From NCBI RefSeq assembly GCF_034057115.1, contig NZ_CP139195.1, positions 744,001 through 808,000 of the forward strand: a DNA stretch of 64,000 bases, written 5' to 3'. The notes beneath the pieces were generated by a model that worked only from the letters and a program-made list of their open reading frames with translations, ran no database searches and was not told the origin of the DNA. Positions 16,676 through 27,041 of this stretch are shown here, one piece after another (position 1 is the first letter of the stretch; each line of letters begins with the position of its first letter). Both the position numbers and the translations under genes were made by a program. This DNA comes from Pseudomonas sp. AN-1 (lineage in GTDB: Bacteria; Pseudomonadota; Gammaproteobacteria; Pseudomonadales; Pseudomonadaceae).

Positions 16676-17628
16676 TGGCCTTCGCCTTGTTCTCCGCGCT
16701 GGCCGTCGTTCTGCCCGCCCGCCTCCCTCTGCGGCGCAGAATCGCCGGGATTCTGCTGCGGCGGCTCGGCGGCCGGGCCGTGCGGATGGCGATGGCGCAG
16801 CACGAAGTCCTGCACCGCGTCGATGTCCTCGGCGGCGATGGCCTGCGCGCCGCGCCAGGCGGCATGGGCGCGGGCGGCGCGCAGCCAGACCAGGTCGCCG
16901 CGCAGGCCGTCGATGCCGGCGGCGTAGCAGCGCGCGGCGATGGTTTCCAGCGCCGTGTCGTCCAGCGGGATCGCTTCCAATTGCTCGCGGGCCTGCCGGC
17001 AGCGCGCCTGCAGCTGGTCCTGCGCCGCCTGCCAGCGGACGCGGAAGGCCTGCGGGTCGCGGTCGAAGTCCAGCCGGCGGCGGACGATCTCGGCGCGCTC
17101 GGCGGGCAGCGGCGCGCCGCCGAGGACGACGGCGAGGCCGAAGCGGTCGAGCAACTGCGGGCGCAGCTCGCCCTCCTCCGGGTTCATGGTGCCGATCAGC
17201 ACGAAGCGCGCGGCGTGGCGGTGCGAGATGCCGTCGCGCTCGACGTGGTTGACCCCGCTGGCCGCCACGTCGAGCAGCAGGTCGACCAGATGGTCGGCCA
17301 GCAGGTTGACCTCGTCGACGTAGAGCACGCCGCCGTGGGCGCGCGCCAAGAGGCCCGGGGCGAAGCGCGCGCGGCCCTCGCCGAGGGCGGCGTCCAGGTC
17401 GAGGGTGCCGACGATGCGCTCCTCGGTGGCGCCCAGCGGCAGGGTGACCAGCTGGCCGCCGTCGAGCAGCTCGGCCACGCCGCGCGCCAGGGTCGACTTG
17501 GCCATGCCGCGCGGCCCCTCGATCAGCACACCGCCGATCGCCGGGTCGACCGCCGCCAAGCACAGCGCCAGCTTCAGCGCGTCGGCGCCGACCACCGCGG
17601 CTAGCGGGAAATTCACGGGTTCATGCAT
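16600..17628 (-). CDS. chlI: Chelatase AAA+ ATPase subunit (ChlI-type)
   Basis: A 342-aa AAA+ ATPase. Walker A is GPRGMAKST near residue 40, Walker B is GGVLYVDEVNLL near 95, and sensor/arginine-finger segments are IGTMNPEEGELRPQLLDRFGL. It is the small motor subunit of Mg/Co chelatases and here partners CobN. The C-terminal 50 residues are a low-complexity Gln/Gly/Pro-rich linker of the type that precedes the VWA domain in ChlD, which supports production of both a short (ChlI) and a frameshifted (ChlD) product from one message. It starts 21 bp after the cobN stop. Confidence 0.9.
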   Translation of the reverse strand: MHEPVNFPLAAVVGADALKLALCLAAVDPAIGGVLIEGPRGMAKSTLARGVAELLDGGQLVTLPLGATEERIVGTLDLDAALGEGRARFAPGLLARAHGGVLYVDEVNLLADHLVDLLLDVAASGVNHVERDGISHRHAARFVLIGTMNPEEGELRPQLLDRFGLAVVLGGAPLPAERAEIVRRRLDFDRDPQAFRVRWQAAQDQLQARCRQAREQLEAIPLDDTALETIAARCYAAGIDGLRGDLVWLRAARAHAAWRGAQAIAAEDIDAVQDFVLRHRHPHGPAAEPPQQNPGDSAPQREAGGQNDGQRGEQGEGQWGELPAQPLAIGERRAPPRWPKKP

Positions 17629-17649
17629 GGGAAATCCTCGTCACGGCCA

Positions 17650-20600
17650 TCAGCCGTCCTCCTCGCAGTCGAGCAGCAGGTTCTCCAGCGCCTCGCGGTA
17701 TTCGCCCGGCTCTTGCCAGAGGCCGCGCTGCTGGGCGTCGAGCAGGCGCTCGGTCATCTCGCGCAGCGCCACCGGGTTGTGCTGGCGGACGAACTCGCGG
17801 GTATCGGCGTCGAGCAGGTAGGCATCGGTGAGCAGTTTGTACTGGTGATCGTCGATCAGCTCGCTGGTGGCATCGAACGCGCACAGGTAGTCGACCGTCG
17901 CCGCCAGCTCGAAGGCACCCTTGTAGCCGTGGCGCTTGATGCCGGCGACCCACTTGGGATTGGCGGCGCGGGCGCGCACCACGCGGTTCAGTTCTTCCTT
18001 GAGGGTGCGGATGCGCGGGTTGCCCGGCTGGCTGTGGTCGCCGTGGTAGCTGGCCACCGGGGCGCCGCCGAGGGTTTCCGCCGCAGCCAGCATGCCGCCC
18101 TGGAACTGGAAGTAGTCGTTGGAGTCGAGCAGGTCGTGCTCGCGGTTGTCCTGGTTGTGCAGCACCGCCTGCACGCCGGCGAGGCGCCGCTCCAGCGCGG
18201 CGCGGGCCGGCACGCCGTCGCCGCCGGCGCCGTAGGCGTAGCCGCCCCAGGTCAGGTAGACCTCGGCCAGATCGGCGCGGCTGTCCCAGGCGCCCTCGGC
18301 GATGGCCTGCTGCACGCCGGTGCCGTAGCCGCCGGGGGCGGCGCCGAACACCCGCCAGCCGGCGCGCCGGCGCGCCTCCTCCGGGCTCAGCCCTGCGGCG
18401 GCCAGCTCGGCGCTCTCGCGGCGCACCCGCGCGGCCAGCGGGTTGAGCTCCTCCGGCTCGTCCAGCGCAGCCACCGCCAGCACCGCGGCATCGAACAGGC
18501 GCAGCAGATTGGCGAAGGCGTCGCGAAAGAAGCCGGAGACGCGCAGGGTGACGTCGACCCGCGGGCGGTCGAGCAGCGACACCGGGAGGATCTCGAAGTC
18601 CTCGACCCGCCCGCTGCCGGTCTGCCACACCGGGCGCACGCCGAGCAGCGCCAAGGCCTGGGCGATGTCGTCGCCGCCGGTGCGCATGGTCGCGGTGCCC
18701 CACACCGACAGCCCGAGCTGGGTCAGGTGCTCGCCGTGGTCCTGCAGGTGCCGTTCGAGCAGCAGGCTGGCCGACTGGAAGCCCAGCCGCCAGGCGGTCG
18801 GCGTCGGCAGGTTGCGCACGTCGACGGAATAGAAGTTGCGCCCGGTGGGCAGCACGTCGAGACGGCCGCGGCTGGGCGCACCGCTCGGTCCCGGCGGCAC
18901 GAAGCGGCCGTCCAGCGCGGCGAGCAGGCCAGCGATCTCCGCCGCGCCGCAGCCGTCGAGCAGCGGCGCGACGCGCTCGTGCAGCTCGGCGAGCACCGCG
19001 GCGCTGGCCGCGCCGGGCGCATCCATCTGCCCGTCGATCAGTTGCAGGGCGAGCAGCTCCAGGCGCTCGCGGGTGTCGCCCGCCGTGCGCCACAGCTCGT
19101 CGCATACATCGATCAGGCAATCCGGACGCGGACCGCGCCACGGCTCGCCGGAGTCGCCGGCCAGTGGGTCCCAGCCCAATTTCAGGTCGGCGGCCAGCGC
19201 GTGCAGCAGGCTGGCGTTGCCGCCCTGCCCGTCGCCGCGCGGTACGCGCAGCAGCGCCAGCAGGGTGTCGCGGCGCAGGCGCCCGCTGGGCGATTCGCCG
19301 AACACGTGCAGGCCGTCGCGGATCTGCGACTCCTTGAGGTCGCACAGGTAGGCGTCGAGTTGCGGCAGCCAGCTGTCCGGGTCGTCGCTGAGCTGCAGGT
19401 TCAGCTCGCGGTCCAGCGCGGTGGCGCGCACCGTGGCGAGGATCTCGCCGCGCAGCTGCTCGGCGCGGTGCGGGTCGAGCAGGCTGGCCTCGTAGTATTC
19501 GTCGGCGAGGCGCTCCAGGTCGCGCAGCGGGCCGTAGCTCTCGGCGCGGGTCAGCGGCGGCATCAGGTGGTCGATTATCACCGCCTGAGTGCGGCGCTTG
19601 GCCTGGGCGCCCTCGCCGGGGTCGTTGACGATGAACGGGTAGACGTTGGGCAGCGGGCCGAAGATCGCGTCCGGCCAGCACTCGGCGGACAGGCCGACGC
19701 CCTTGCCCGGCAGCCATTCCAGGTTGCCGTGCTTGCCGACGTGGACCACCGCGTCGGCGCCGTAGGCCTCGCGCAGCCAGAAGTAGAACGCCAGATAGCC
19801 GTGCGGCGGCACCAGCAGCGGATCGTGGTAGATCGCCGCCGGATCGAGCTGGTAGCCGCGCGCCGGCTGGATGCCGACGAAGGTCAGCCCCAGGCGCAGG
19901 CCGGCGACCATCATCCGCCCGCTGCGGAACATCGGGTCGTTTTCCGGCGCGCCCCAGCGCTGCAGCACCGCCTGCTGATTGGCGGCGGGCAGGCGCGCTA
20001 ACAGCCGGCGATAGTCGGCCAGCGAAAGGCTCTGCTGGCAGGGGCGCAGATCGAGGCTGTCGAGATCGTTGCTCACACCGCCGAGCAGGGCGTGGATCAG
20101 CGCGGTGCCGGAATCCGGCAGACCGGCGACCGGGTAACCCGAAGCCTCCAGCGCGCGGAGGATGTTCAGCGCCGCCGCCGGGGTGTCGAGGCCGACGCCG
20201 TTGCCGATGCGCCCGTCGCGGGTCGGGTAGTTGGCCAGCACCAGGGCGATGCGCTTGTCGGCGTTGGCCTTGCGCGCCAGGCTCACCCAGCGTCGCGCCA
20301 GCTCGGCGACGAAGTCCATGCGCTCGCCGTCGGCCTGGTAGCAGACCACGTCGCTCTGGCTGCGCTCGCTGCGCCAGGCCAAGCCCTTGAAGCTGATCGG
20401 CCGGGTGACGATGCGCCCATCCAGTTCCGGCAGCGCCACGTGCATGGCCAGGTCACGCGGGCCGAGGCCCTGCGGGTTGTCCTGCCAGCGCTGGCGGTTG
20501 TCCAGCGCGCAGATCGCCTGCAGCACCGGCACGTCGCGGCGGAACGGACGCAGCGCCGGGCGCTCCGGGCTGGACAGGGCAAAGCCGGTGGTATTGAGGA

Positions 20601-21384
20601 TCAGCGCCGCGTCGGTCTCGTCCAGCCAGTCCTCGACCTGGACCAGGCAGGCCGCCTCCTTGAGGCTGGCCACGGCGATCGGCAGCGGATTGAGGCCCTG
20701 GGCGACGAGACGCGCGCAGAACTCGTCGACGAAGGCGGTGTTGGCCGCCTGCAACTGCGCGCGATAGAACAGCAGCGCCGCCACCGGCGCACCGGGGCGC
20801 CAGTCGGCCTGCCACAGCGCCGGGGTGCCGCTGCCGTGGCGCGGGTGGTGGACGGCGACGCGCTGCAGCGCCTGCGGCTCGGACCAGGCCTGCGGGCGGC
20901 CCAGCCAGCGGTCGGCGAGGAAGCGATACAGCTGGCGGGCGTTGTCCAGCCCGCCCTGGCGCAGGTACTGCCAGGCGCGTTCGGCGTCCGCGGCGGATAC
21001 CGTGCTCAGGCGGGTCAGCTCCGGGTCGGGACGGTCGTCGCCGGGCACCAGGATCAGGATGGCGCCGGCCTCGCCCAGCTCGACCAGCCGCTCGATGCCG
21101 TAGCGCCAGTAGCCCACCCCGCCGTGCAGCGAGAGCAGGATCAGCCGCGCATGGCGCAGCACGTCCTCGACGTAAAGGTCGACCGAGGCGTGGTTGCGCA
21201 GCTGGGCGGGGTTGGCCAGGCGCAGGCTCGGATAGTCGCCGCCCAGTTCGCCGGCGGCCGCGGCCAGCAGCGTCAGGTTGGAGTCGCCGCTGCAGAGGAT
21301 CACCAGCTCGGCCGGGGTCTGGCCGAGGTCGGCGATGCTGTCGTCGGGGACGAAGCCACCGGGCTGGGTGCGCAGGAGGTGCAT
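17650..21384 (-). CDS. cobN: Cobaltochelatase large subunit CobN
   Basis: A 1244-aa protein, typical length for CobN/BchH-type large subunits. Recognisable segments include LILLSLHGGVGYWRYGIERL, RPISFKGLAWRSERSQSD, VVHVGKHGNLEWLPGKGVGLS near residue 550, GRNFYSVDVRNLPTPTAWRLG and WGTATMRTGGDDIAQALALLG, and the C-terminal KWVAGIKRHGYKGAFELAATVDYL. It binds hydrogenobyrinate a,c-diamide and cobalt; ChlI/ChlD supply ATP-driven insertion. It lies 4 bp after cobW and 21 bp before chlI in one leftward operon behind the third riboswitch. Confidence 0.96.
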   Translation of the reverse strand: MHLLRTQPGGFVPDDSIADLGQTPAELVILCSGDSNLTLLAAAAGELGGDYPSLRLANPAQLRNHASVDLYVEDVLRHARLILLSLHGGVGYWRYGIERLVELGEAGAILILVPGDDRPDPELTRLSTVSAADAERAWQYLRQGGLDNARQLYRFLADRWLGRPQAWSEPQALQRVAVHHPRHGSGTPALWQADWRPGAPVAALLFYRAQLQAANTAFVDEFCARLVAQGLNPLPIAVASLKEAACLVQVEDWLDETDAALILNTTGFALSSPERPALRPFRRDVPVLQAICALDNRQRWQDNPQGLGPRDLAMHVALPELDGRIVTRPISFKGLAWRSERSQSDVVCYQADGERMDFVAELARRWVSLARKANADKRIALVLANYPTRDGRIGNGVGLDTPAAALNILRALEASGYPVAGLPDSGTALIHALLGGVSNDLDSLDLRPCQQSLSLADYRRLLARLPAANQQAVLQRWGAPENDPMFRSGRMMVAGLRLGLTFVGIQPARGYQLDPAAIYHDPLLVPPHGYLAFYFWLREAYGADAVVHVGKHGNLEWLPGKGVGLSAECWPDAIFGPLPNVYPFIVNDPGEGAQAKRRTQAVIIDHLMPPLTRAESYGPLRDLERLADEYYEASLLDPHRAEQLRGEILATVRATALDRELNLQLSDDPDSWLPQLDAYLCDLKESQIRDGLHVFGESPSGRLRRDTLLALLRVPRGDGQGGNASLLHALAADLKLGWDPLAGDSGEPWRGPRPDCLIDVCDELWRTAGDTRERLELLALQLIDGQMDAPGAASAAVLAELHERVAPLLDGCGAAEIAGLLAALDGRFVPPGPSGAPSRGRLDVLPTGRNFYSVDVRNLPTPTAWRLGFQSASLLLERHLQDHGEHLTQLGLSVWGTATMRTGGDDIAQALALLGVRPVWQTGSGRVEDFEILPVSLLDRPRVDVTLRVSGFFRDAFANLLRLFDAAVLAVAALDEPEELNPLAARVRRESAELAAAGLSPEEARRRAGWRVFGAAPGGYGTGVQQAIAEGAWDSRADLAEVYLTWGGYAYGAGGDGVPARAALERRLAGVQAVLHNQDNREHDLLDSNDYFQFQGGMLAAAETLGGAPVASYHGDHSQPGNPRIRTLKEELNRVVRARAANPKWVAGIKRHGYKGAFELAATVDYLCAFDATSELIDDHQYKLLTDAYLLDADTREFVRQHNPVALREMTERLLDAQQRGLWQEPGEYREALENLLLDCEEDG

Positions 21385-21388
21385 GCGT

Positions 21389-22444
21389 TCAGCGGGTCAG
21401 CGCGGCGCGCAGCTCGGCGTCGATCACCGCGGCGTCCAGCGCCTGGCCGATGATCACCAGGCGGGTGGCGCGCGCTTCGCCTTCGCGCCAGGCGCGCTCG
21501 AAGTGGCGGTCGAAGCGCTGGCCGACGCCCTGCACCAGCAGGCGCATGGCCTTGCCCGGCACGGCGACGAAGCCTTTCACCCGCAGCACGGCGTGACGCT
21601 GCACCAGCTCGGCGAGCGTGGCGAGCAGCAGGCGCTCGTCGACTTCCGGCAGCTCGACGCCGAAGGCGTCGAACTCGTCGTGGTCGTGGTCCTCGCCATC
21701 GCCGTGGTCGTGGTGGCCGGGGCGGGCGTCGATGTGCAGCTCGGCCTCGGCGCCGATGCCCAGCAGCACGTCCAGCGGCAAGCGGCCCTGCTGCGCCTCG
21801 ACGATCTTCACCGCCGGCGGCAGCTCCTCGGCGACCTCGGCGCGCACCGCGGCCAGCGCGGCGTCGGCGAGCAGGTCGGTCTTGTTGAGCACCACCAGGT
21901 CGGCGCAGGCCAGCTGGTCCTCGAACAGCTCGTGCAGCGGCGATTCATGGTCGAGGTTGGGATCGGCGCGGCGCTGCGCGTCGACCTGCTCGGGGAAGGC
22001 GGCGAAGGTGCCGGCGGCCACCGCCGGGCTGTCGACCACGGTGACCACCGCGTCGACGGTGCAGGCGTTGCGGATTTCCGGCCAGTTGAAGGCCTGCACC
22101 AGCGGTTTGGGCAGCGCGAGGCCGCTGGTTTCGATGAGGATGTGGTCAAGATCGTGGCGGCGCGCCACCAGCTCGCGCATCACCGGGAAGAACTCTTCCT
22201 GCACGGTGCAGCACAGGCAGCCGTTGGCCAGCTCGAAGACGCGGCCGAGCGCCTCCTCCTCGCTGCAGCCGATGGCGCACTGCTTGAGGATCTCGCCGTC
22301 GATGCCCAGTTCGCCGAATTCGTTGACGATCACCGCGATGCGCCGGCCCTGGGCGTTGTCGAGCATATGGCGCAGCAGGGTGGTCTTGCCGGCGCCGAGG
22401 AAGCCGGTGACGATGGTGACGGGAAGTTTGCTCAAGGATTTCAT
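21389..22444 (-). CDS. cobW: CobW GTPase (cobalt metallochaperone)
   Basis: A 351-aa G3E-family GTPase. Walker A GFLGAGKTT lies near residue 13, the metal-binding GCLCCT motif near residue 70, NKTD supplies guanine specificity, and a histidine/aspartate-rich stretch (HHDHGDGEDHDHDE, about residue 240) precedes the C-terminal CobW_C domain. CobW is thought to deliver cobalt to the CobN chelatase. I chose ATG 22444, directly before the conserved LPVTIVTGFLGAGK; the frame opens 19 codons earlier but those residues are atypical. It is the first gene of cobW-cobN-chlI-chlD and follows a cobalamin riboswitch. Confidence 0.94.
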   Translation of the reverse strand: MKSLSKLPVTIVTGFLGAGKTTLLRHMLDNAQGRRIAVIVNEFGELGIDGEILKQCAIGCSEEEALGRVFELANGCLCCTVQEEFFPVMRELVARRHDLDHILIETSGLALPKPLVQAFNWPEIRNACTVDAVVTVVDSPAVAAGTFAAFPEQVDAQRRADPNLDHESPLHELFEDQLACADLVVLNKTDLLADAALAAVRAEVAEELPPAVKIVEAQQGRLPLDVLLGIGAEAELHIDARPGHHDHGDGEDHDHDEFDAFGVELPEVDERLLLATLAELVQRHAVLRVKGFVAVPGKAMRLLVQGVGQRFDRHFERAWREGEARATRLVIIGQALDAAVIDAELRAALTR

Positions 22445-22587
22445 GCGCGGCCCTGCCTGGCTGGCGGGGGCATGACGAGACGCCACCGGACGCACGCGCA
22501 CCGGTCGGTCGGATTCGCCACCGGATCACCCCGCCCGGTTGTCGTGAAGGTCCGGAAACGCTCCGCGAGGCGGGGCGCTTCCTTCGA

Positions 22588-22755
22588 GGCAGGTCTCCTG
22601 GCTCACGGTGGGCGCCTTGGCGCCGTCCCCTCGCCTTCCCGCGTGAGCAGTGGCGTCGTGAGGGGATTCGTACCGTTTACAGTTGCGGGGGCAGCCGCGG
22701 TGTTGCACCGCGTTCCCTCTTAGCTCCGGCCCAGACCGGAGAACCTCGGGGCCGC
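22588..22755 (-). ncRNA. Cobalamin riboswitch ahead of cobW-cobN
   Basis: On the minus strand: AGGTTCTCCGG at the 5' side, AGAGGGAACGCGG, CTGCCCCCGCAACTGTAAAC, CGCCACTG, GGGAAGGCG and AGCCAGGAGACCTGCC. All conserved blocks of the class are present. The 3' end lies about 145 nt before the cobW ATG. It should control the whole cobalt-insertion operon. Confidence 0.93.
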
Positions 22756-22833
22756 AAGGCTACGCAGGGTGCGCGCGGCGGTCAATGGCGGCGGCCGGGG
22801 ATGCCTACCGGGAGTGTTGGTGCCGGAGACTTG

Positions 22834-22868
22834 GGAGAAGATCGCTGCGCGAGACTTCTACCCTACGC
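22834..22868. repeat. Single REP-like hairpin remnant
   Basis: GGGAGAAGATCGCTGCGCGA followed by GACTTCTACCCTACG matches the hairpins at 10913 and 15784, with the same GCTGCGCG loop. The stem is imperfect. It lies between the cobW riboswitch and cobE. Confidence 0.55.
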
Positions 22869-23001
22869 CATGCCCAACGGCGGTCGCGCGATTGACGCCG
22901 TGCGCGGCGGCATGCTGTTGTAAAAAAGCGTTCCGCCTGAGCGACCGCCATCGAAAAACCACCCTCTGCCGCGATCCGGCGAGCCTGATCGGCCAACTTC
23001 C

Positions 23002-23451
23002 ATGTCCGCAGCACATACCCCCTCCTCCGCGGAGCCCCGCCCTGCCCGGCTGTTGGTCGCCGGTTTCGGCTGCCGCCGCAATTGTAGCGTCGAGGAGCTG
23101 CACAGGCTTTTGGAGGACAGCTTGCGCGAACGCGGGCTGAACGTCGGAGATCTGCACGCTCTGGCCAGTCTCGACGGCAAGCTCGCCGAGCCGGGCCTCG
23201 CCGCCCTGGCCGGGCAGTTTGGCCTGCCGCTGCACGGCCTCTGCGTGGAGCAATTGCGGGAGTACGAGCCTCGACTGACCAGCCGTTCCGAGGCCGCCCG
23301 GCGCACCACCGGCTGCGCCGGGGTGGCCGAGGCCAGCGCCCTGGCGCTCGCCGAGGCGCTGGGCGGAGCGTCCGCCGAACTGCTGATCGCCAAGCGGCGC
23401 AGCGCCAACGCCACCTTCGCCCTGGCGCGTGCCAGACAGGAGCCTGCATGA
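23002..23451 (+). CDS. cobE: CobE/CbiG C-terminal-domain protein
   Basis: A 149-aa protein with LLVAGFGCRRNCSVEEL near residue 17, DLHALASLDGKLAEPGL and a late TTGCAGVAEASALALA block. This pattern is the CbiG C-terminal/CobE domain. The function is not fully settled; the domain is linked to opening of the ring-contracted delta-lactone in the cobinamide pathway. Together with the CbiG N-terminal domain fused to CobJ it makes up a split CbiG. It overlaps cobM by 4 bp. The ribosome site before ATG 23002 is weak. Confidence 0.85.
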   Translation: MSAAHTPSSAEPRPARLLVAGFGCRRNCSVEELHRLLEDSLRERGLNVGDLHALASLDGKLAEPGLAALAGQFGLPLHGLCVEQLREYEPRLTSRSEAARRTTGCAGVAEASALALAEALGGASAELLIAKRRSANATFALARARQEPA

Positions 23452-24194
23452 CCGTCTTCTTCATCGGCGCCGGCCCCGGCGATCCGGACCTCATCACCGT
23501 GCGCGGCCAGCGGCTGATCCGCAGCTGCCCGGTGATCCTCTATGCCGGCTCGCTGGTGCCCGCAGCGGTACTGGAGGGCCACGGCGCCCATACCGTGGTG
23601 AATACCGCCGAGCTGGAGCTGGCGCAAATCGTTGACCTGCTGGCCGAAGCCCACGGGCGCGGCGAGGACGTGGCGCGGGTGCATTCCGGCGACCCGTCGC
23701 TGTACGGCGCCATCGGCGAGCAGATCCGTCACCTGCGCCGCCTGGGCATTCCCTACCAGATCGTCCCCGGCGTCACCGCCACCGCCGCCTGCGCCGCCCT
23801 GCTCGGCTGCGAGCTGACCCTGCCCGAGGTGTCGCAGACGCTGATCCTCACCCGCTACGCCAGCAAGACGCAGATGCCGGAAGGCGAGCAGCTCGGCGAT
23901 CTGGCCCGCCACGGCGCGACCATGGCCATCCACCTGGGCGTGCGCCAGCTGCCGCAGATCGTCGAGGAACTGCTGCCCCATTACGGCGCCGACTGCCCCG
24001 TCGCGGTGGTGCACCGGGCCAGTTGGCCGGACCAGGACTGGGTGCAGGGCACCCTGGCCGACATCGTCGCCAGGGTCGCCGAAAAGGACTTCCGGCGCAC
24101 TGCGCTGATCCTGGTCGGCCGGGTGCTGACCGCCGAGGAATTCGCCGACTCATCGCTGTACTCGGCAGTAGTGCAGGTTACGGCGCCTTTCTGA
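23448..24194 (+). CDS. cobM: Precorrin-4 C11-methyltransferase
   Basis: A 248-aa tetrapyrrole methylase: VFFIGAGPGDPDLITVRGQRLI at the N-terminus, HSGDPSLYGAIGEQI near residue 83, QIVPGVTATAACAALLG and VHRASWPDQDW. These match CobM/CbiF, which methylates C11 of precorrin-4. The start overlaps the cobE stop (ATGA). With this gene the window encodes the steps from precorrin-2 to hydrogenobyrinate plus cobalt insertion; uroporphyrinogen methylation and side-chain amidation genes must be elsewhere. Confidence 0.95.
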   Translation: MTVFFIGAGPGDPDLITVRGQRLIRSCPVILYAGSLVPAAVLEGHGAHTVVNTAELELAQIVDLLAEAHGRGEDVARVHSGDPSLYGAIGEQIRHLRRLGIPYQIVPGVTATAACAALLGCELTLPEVSQTLILTRYASKTQMPEGEQLGDLARHGATMAIHLGVRQLPQIVEELLPHYGADCPVAVVHRASWPDQDWVQGTLADIVARVAEKDFRRTALILVGRVLTAEEFADSSLYSAVVQVTAPF

Positions 24195-24236
24195 AGTCAA
24201 CCGCAGCCGACCTTCCCGGCGCTCGCCGGCTGCCGC

Positions 24237-25919
<1,683 letters not shown>

Positions 25920-25990
25920 GCATGTTCTCCAGGCCAAAATGGACAACGCCCCGGCCACCAGGCCGAGGCGTCGCGACATTCACCGCTCCC

Positions 25991-26869
25991 TCAGGTCCCC
26001 CAGACCTTCTGCGCCTTGGGCGCTTCGGCGAGGATTTCGTCGACCACCGGGCCGATCTCCTCGGGCAGCCAGCGCGCGCCCTTGTCGCGGGTCACCCCGG
26101 TGCGCCAACCGTCACCGAGGGAGATGCGCCCGCCCTGGCTCTCGAACACCTGGCCGGTGACGTGGCGCGACTGCTCGCTGCCCAGCCAGACCACCAGCGG
26201 CGCGACGTTCTCCGCCGCCCACAGGTCGAAGCTGCCGTCCTCGGGCTTCTTCACCACCTCGGCCATGGCGCTCTCGGTCATCGCCGTGCGCGCCGCCGGG
26301 GCCAGGGCGTTGGCGGTGATGCCGTAGCGGGCGAGTTCCGCGGCCTGCACCAGGGTCAGCGCGGCGACGCCGCCCTTGGCCGCCGAGTAGTTGGACTGCC
26401 CCACCGAACCCTGCAGGCCGGCGCCGGAGCTGGTGTTGATGATGCGCGCATCCACCGGCTGGCCGGCCTTGGCCTGGTCGCGCCAGCGGCGGGCGAGGAT
26501 GTTGGCCAGGCAGAAGTGGCCCTTGAGGTGCACCTGCATGACCAGGTCCCAGTCCTCCTCGCTGAGGCTGAGGAACATGCGGTCGCGCAGGATGCCGGCG
26601 TTGTTGACCAGCACGTGCACCTCGCCGAAGGCCGCCAGGGCGGCGTCGACGATGCGCTGGGCGCTTTCCAGGCGGGTGATGTCGTCGGCGTTGGCGATGG
26701 CCTGGCCGCCGGCGGCGCGGATCTCGCCGGCGACGTCGTCGGCGGCGGCTTGACGGATGTCGTTGACCACCACGTTGGCGCCCTCGGCGGCGAAGGCCAG
26801 CGCGTAGGCGCGGCCCAGCCCGCCGCCGGCGCCGGTGATGATCACGGTTCTTCCTGCACAGATAGCCAT
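25991..26869 (-). CDS. SDR oxidoreductase of the steroid locus
   Basis: A 292-aa short-chain dehydrogenase: cofactor motif TGAGGGLGRA, NNAGI, Ser in INTSSGAGLQG and the YSAAK pair. The long C-terminal tail (DLWAAENVAPLVVWLGSEQSRHVTGQVFE) resembles the 17-beta-HSD4/multifunctional-enzyme type SDRs that act on 3-hydroxyacyl-CoA in steroid or branched-chain beta-oxidation. The ATG at 26869 has AAGGA upstream; the frame remains open to 27013 through repeat DNA. It is the last gene of the hsaC-to-SDR run, after a 170-bp repeat-filled gap. Confidence 0.85.
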   Translation of the reverse strand: MAICAGRTVIITGAGGGLGRAYALAFAAEGANVVVNDIRQAAADDVAGEIRAAGGQAIANADDITRLESAQRIVDAALAAFGEVHVLVNNAGILRDRMFLSLSEEDWDLVMQVHLKGHFCLANILARRWRDQAKAGQPVDARIINTSSGAGLQGSVGQSNYSAAKGGVAALTLVQAAELARYGITANALAPAARTAMTESAMAEVVKKPEDGSFDLWAAENVAPLVVWLGSEQSRHVTGQVFESQGGRISLGDGWRTGVTRDKGARWLPEEIGPVVDEILAEAPKAQKVWGT

Positions 26870-26932
26870 GGTTTGTTGTCCTTGTTCTCTAATGTTCGCG
26901 TCAGCAGTCGACGCCCCATTCCTGATCTGGAT

Positions 26933-27030
26933 GGCTCCCACGCTCCTGCGTGGGAGCCCTTGGGCGGGCGCTCCGCGCCCGTGGCCGCAGAGCGGCCCGG
27001 GCTGCATGCCCACGCTGGAGCGTGGGCACG
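26933..27030. repeat. Composite palindromic repeat (CCCACGCT...GCGTGGG type)
   Basis: GGCTCCCACG pairs with CGTGGGAGCC (26933-26958), then GCGGGCGCTCCGCGCCCG, then TGCCCACGCTGGAGCGTGGGCA (27007-27028). Three hairpins in about 100 bp form an ERIC/REP-like intergenic unit. It separates fadA6 from the downstream SDR and may attenuate or stabilise the message. Confidence 0.75.
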
Positions 27031-27041
27031 ATCACGCGGAG

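Noticed and set aside
15938-17563. A single 541-codon minus-strand gene starting at 17563
   Set aside because: Its first two thirds are chlI read in the wrong frame (Arg/Gly/Pro-rich). Only the VWA part is real, reached by frameshift or from GTG 16675.
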